From positions 1-64,000 of the forward strand of contig JAFPUM010000062.1 of NCBI GenBank assembly GCA_017395425.1: 64,000 nucleotides of DNA, given 5' to 3'. The notes beneath the pieces are model-generated. The model did not search any database, had not been told where the DNA came from, and saw only the letters and a program-made list of their open reading frames with translations. A program made the position numbers and the translations under genes. Below are positions 62,456-64,000 of this stretch, one piece after another. Origin of the DNA: Clostridia bacterium. GTDB lineage: Bacteria; Bacillota; Clostridia; Oscillospirales; Acutalibacteraceae. Within the stretch, counting starts at the first letter, position 1, and every line of letters starts with the position of its first letter.

Positions 62456-63448
62456 TCAGCTTAAACCCGCAAGCGACTTCAGTTCGTTCGTCGCATTCGT
62501 GTATGCAGCAAGATTATCCGCCTGAACCGCATAACCCGCCAAGTCGATCTCAAAATCGGGCAGATTCTTTACATATACGGTTGTGGTGGACGCGCCCGTT
62601 CCGGTCAAATCCAAGACAAACGCCTTAAATGTACTCGTGCCGTCATTCACATAGACAACCTTACCATTCGCAGTTGAGAATGTGTTGATCGTAACCTTGT
62701 TGAACAACGGATTTGTGATGGCGTCACGAGACAGATTTGTTTTGTACTGCCAGAAGGTTTCTTTTGTATCTGTTGATACATCCTCCCAATCTGTGGTGTT
62801 AAAATTTATACTCGCAAGCGCATATTTAAAACCAGCATTAGAACCATTATCATATTCTGAATAAGTCTTCACACCTGCAAGTGTGCTAGCACTTTCCACA
62901 TCATAAGGATGATCAGCTGAACCATCTGCACTGGCAGTCTGGCTTGCTTTCTGTTTATAGACTTCAGTGGGTACGGTAACTTTGTACGTGACCTTCATCG
63001 CAACCCACTCATCACGCGAGGTTAAATCCTGTACGGTAGCACTCGTGGCGGTTCCTTCCGCTCTTGCGAAGGTGTTGACTGCCTCGCTGGAGGTATTTTT
63101 CAGACTGGGATTTTTGGGAATCTCCATGCCGGACTTATAGCGCTGTGCCATGTTATATCCAAGCTCGTTCCCTTTTTTAGAGGTAACGGAGTCATCGGTG
63201 TTGGTATCAGGAGTAATTGTATTACTATCATCAGGAGGAATTTGTCCTGAGGTAGCAGCCACTCCATGCTTAAAGCTGTCCCAGAAAGGCTCGCCCAAAG
63301 CAACATCAATTGCGGGGTTATTGGTAAAACTATTGTTTTTGCCGTCAAGATTGGTTGACGTCTCCGCCAGCGTGTACGCCACGGCTGTGGCGGATATCAG
63401 CGCCAGCGTGAGCATCGCAAAAAGCGCGCTCTTGATTTTCTGTTTCAT
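62456..63448 (-). CDS. SipW-type exported protein, BsaA/TasA-like
   Basis: A 330-residue exported protein. The signal IKSALFAMLTLALISATAVAYTLAETS is followed by a low-complexity linker with Asp/Thr runs and the shared segment EIPKNPSLKNTSSEAVNTFAR. The C-terminal half is predicted beta-rich (VYVNDGTSTFKAFVLDLTGTG, TTVYVKNLPDFEIDL). It shares the IPKNP...NTSSE block with the next gene, so the two are likely paralogues that arose by duplication. AGGAGG is 7 bp before the ATG. It probably forms part of an extracellular structure. Confidence 0.8.
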   Translation of the reverse strand: MKQKIKSALFAMLTLALISATAVAYTLAETSTNLDGKNNSFTNNPAIDVALGEPFWDSFKHGVAATSGQIPPDDSNTITPDTNTDDSVTSKKGNELGYNMAQRYKSGMEIPKNPSLKNTSSEAVNTFARAEGTATSATVQDLTSRDEWVAMKVTYKVTVPTEVYKQKASQTASADGSADHPYDVESASTLAGVKTYSEYDNGSNAGFKYALASINFNTTDWEDVSTDTKETFWQYKTNLSRDAITNPLFNKVTINTFSTANGKVVYVNDGTSTFKAFVLDLTGTGASTTTVYVKNLPDFEIDLAGYAVQADNLAAYTNATNELKSLAGLS

Positions 63449-63532
63449 AAGTAATCCTCCTAAAAAGAAATTCCTCGTTTATTGCAAGCGGCGTGCTTAT
63501 GCTGCTCTCACCGCTTCATGCACTTTTTTTCA

Positions 63533-64000
63533 TTAACTCCACGTCAGCGTGCCGCTGAGGGTACCGCCCGGCGTTTTGCCCCATGCCTGCGCCACCTCGG
63601 TGGTGCTGAAATCGCTCGGCGACCAGTTGCCGTCGGTGGAAACTGCCTGCACGGTATCGGCTATAACGCTGATCTTCACCTTGGCTGCTGAGGGCAACAA
63701 TTCCGCATGGTTTATCGTTACAGATGTAAACACCTCGCTGGTATCCTGCCCCGGACTGATGATCTTTTTATAGTAGTAGTAAGTCGGGTCACTGCCAATC
63801 GCGGTCCAATCAGCCGTGTTGATGGTGTAAGAGGGGGTGCAATTCGGATATTTGCGAGTGAGGTTGCAACCGTCGTTGTCATAGATATTGGCTACCATCG
63901 TCACACGCACAAACACCGGCTTGTGAAGATAACCGTTGGCGTCATCATTGGGAATATTCTGCACTTTCGCGGTTTTATCCTTGTTCTCAGCCGTCTTTAC
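63533..64000 (-). CDS. Exported surface protein, N-terminus beyond window edge
   Basis: An open frame enters from the right edge and ends at 63533; at least 155 residues are visible. The first visible residues read VKTAENKDKTAKVQNIPND, then ANGYLHKPVFVRVTMVANIYDND, which matches the VPCFVRVYL-type strand of the camelysin/TasA-like neighbours. The end (TTEVAQAWGKTPGGTLSGTLTWS) is strand-like. The signal peptide and any further operon members are off the window. By position it belongs to the same operon as the three genes downstream. Confidence 0.75.
   Translation of the reverse strand, partial: VKTAENKDKTAKVQNIPNDDANGYLHKPVFVRVTMVANIYDNDGCNLTRKYPNCTPSYTINTADWTAIGSDPTYYYYKKIISPGQDTSEVFTSVTINHAELLPSAAKVKISVIADTVQAVSTDGNWSPSDFSTTEVAQAWGKTPGGTLSGTLTWS

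Noticed and set aside
1-64000. CRISPR array or spaced direct repeats of 25-40 bp.
   Set aside because: The repeats seen are tandem coding repeats, palindromic elements or short degenerate units; none has regular unique spacers and no cas gene is present.

Overview
The window reads as chromosomal DNA of a spore-forming, Gram-positive anaerobe of the class Clostridia, most like the Oscillospirales/Ruminococcaceae. Pointers are: SpoIIE, a response regulator with a Spo0A C-terminal domain, a TarI/TagGH-type wall-polymer export set, a L10-L12 operon with its own L10 leader, SipW-type exported proteins with a sortase-like VPKTG anchor, moderately high GC coding sequence with many GTG/TTG starts, and sigma-A promoters that nearly all have a 17-bp spacer. 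No rRNA, CRISPR array, phage or complete insertion sequence was seen. One tRNA gene (Leu, anticodon TAG) is present.

Layout: 1-5.5 kb is alpha-glucan use (glgP cut by the left edge, malQ, and a divergent GH13 lipoprotein). 5.6-10.3 kb is a leftward block: ABC-F ATPase, murD, a YwaF-like membrane protein and a flavin reductase. 10.5-11.2 kb holds a long structured leader and a small unknown protein. 11.3-15.2 kb is the polyamine uptake operon potABCD. 15.9-22 kb holds a secreted serine hydrolase, a CPBP protease, a tyrosine phosphatase with a TarI-like cytidylyltransferase, and a polysaccharide/teichoic-acid type ABC exporter. 22.3-27.8 kb is DNA repair (uvrB, uvrA) plus ybaK. 28-34 kb holds a D,D-carboxypeptidase, a Cu/Zn-SOD family protein, trmL, a CapA-like protein and a DUF975 protein. 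34-37 kb holds a fused chain-length/tyrosine-kinase protein, tRNA-Leu and a small accessory patch with a Phd/ParE toxin-antitoxin pair.

37-46 kb holds an M3 peptidase, a divergent histidine kinase / Spo0A-domain regulator pair, an intergenic region with two candidate small RNAs, an EamA-like protein, an ABC exporter, and an HD hydrolase plus GT2 glycosyltransferase. 46-50.6 kb holds mltG, spoIIE and a PfkB kinase. 50.7-53.2 kb is a sigma/anti-sigma pair. 53.3-54.6 kb is rplJ-rplL. 54.6-58 kb holds a lipoprotein and the TIGR03960/TIGR03936 radical-SAM pair. 58-58.6 kb is a DinJ/YafQ toxin-antitoxin pair. 58.7-64 kb is a run of at least four exported TasA/BsaA-like proteins, cut by the right edge.

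The most unusual parts are the surface-protein cluster at 58.7-64 kb, whose last gene encodes a wall-anchored protein built on GYxxG-type repeats; the possible orphan RNAs at 10.5 kb and 41.4-41.8 kb; the Spo0A-like two-component pair; and a family of intergenic repeats made of nested palindromes, found three times. All functional calls come from reading motifs by eye; no database search was made.
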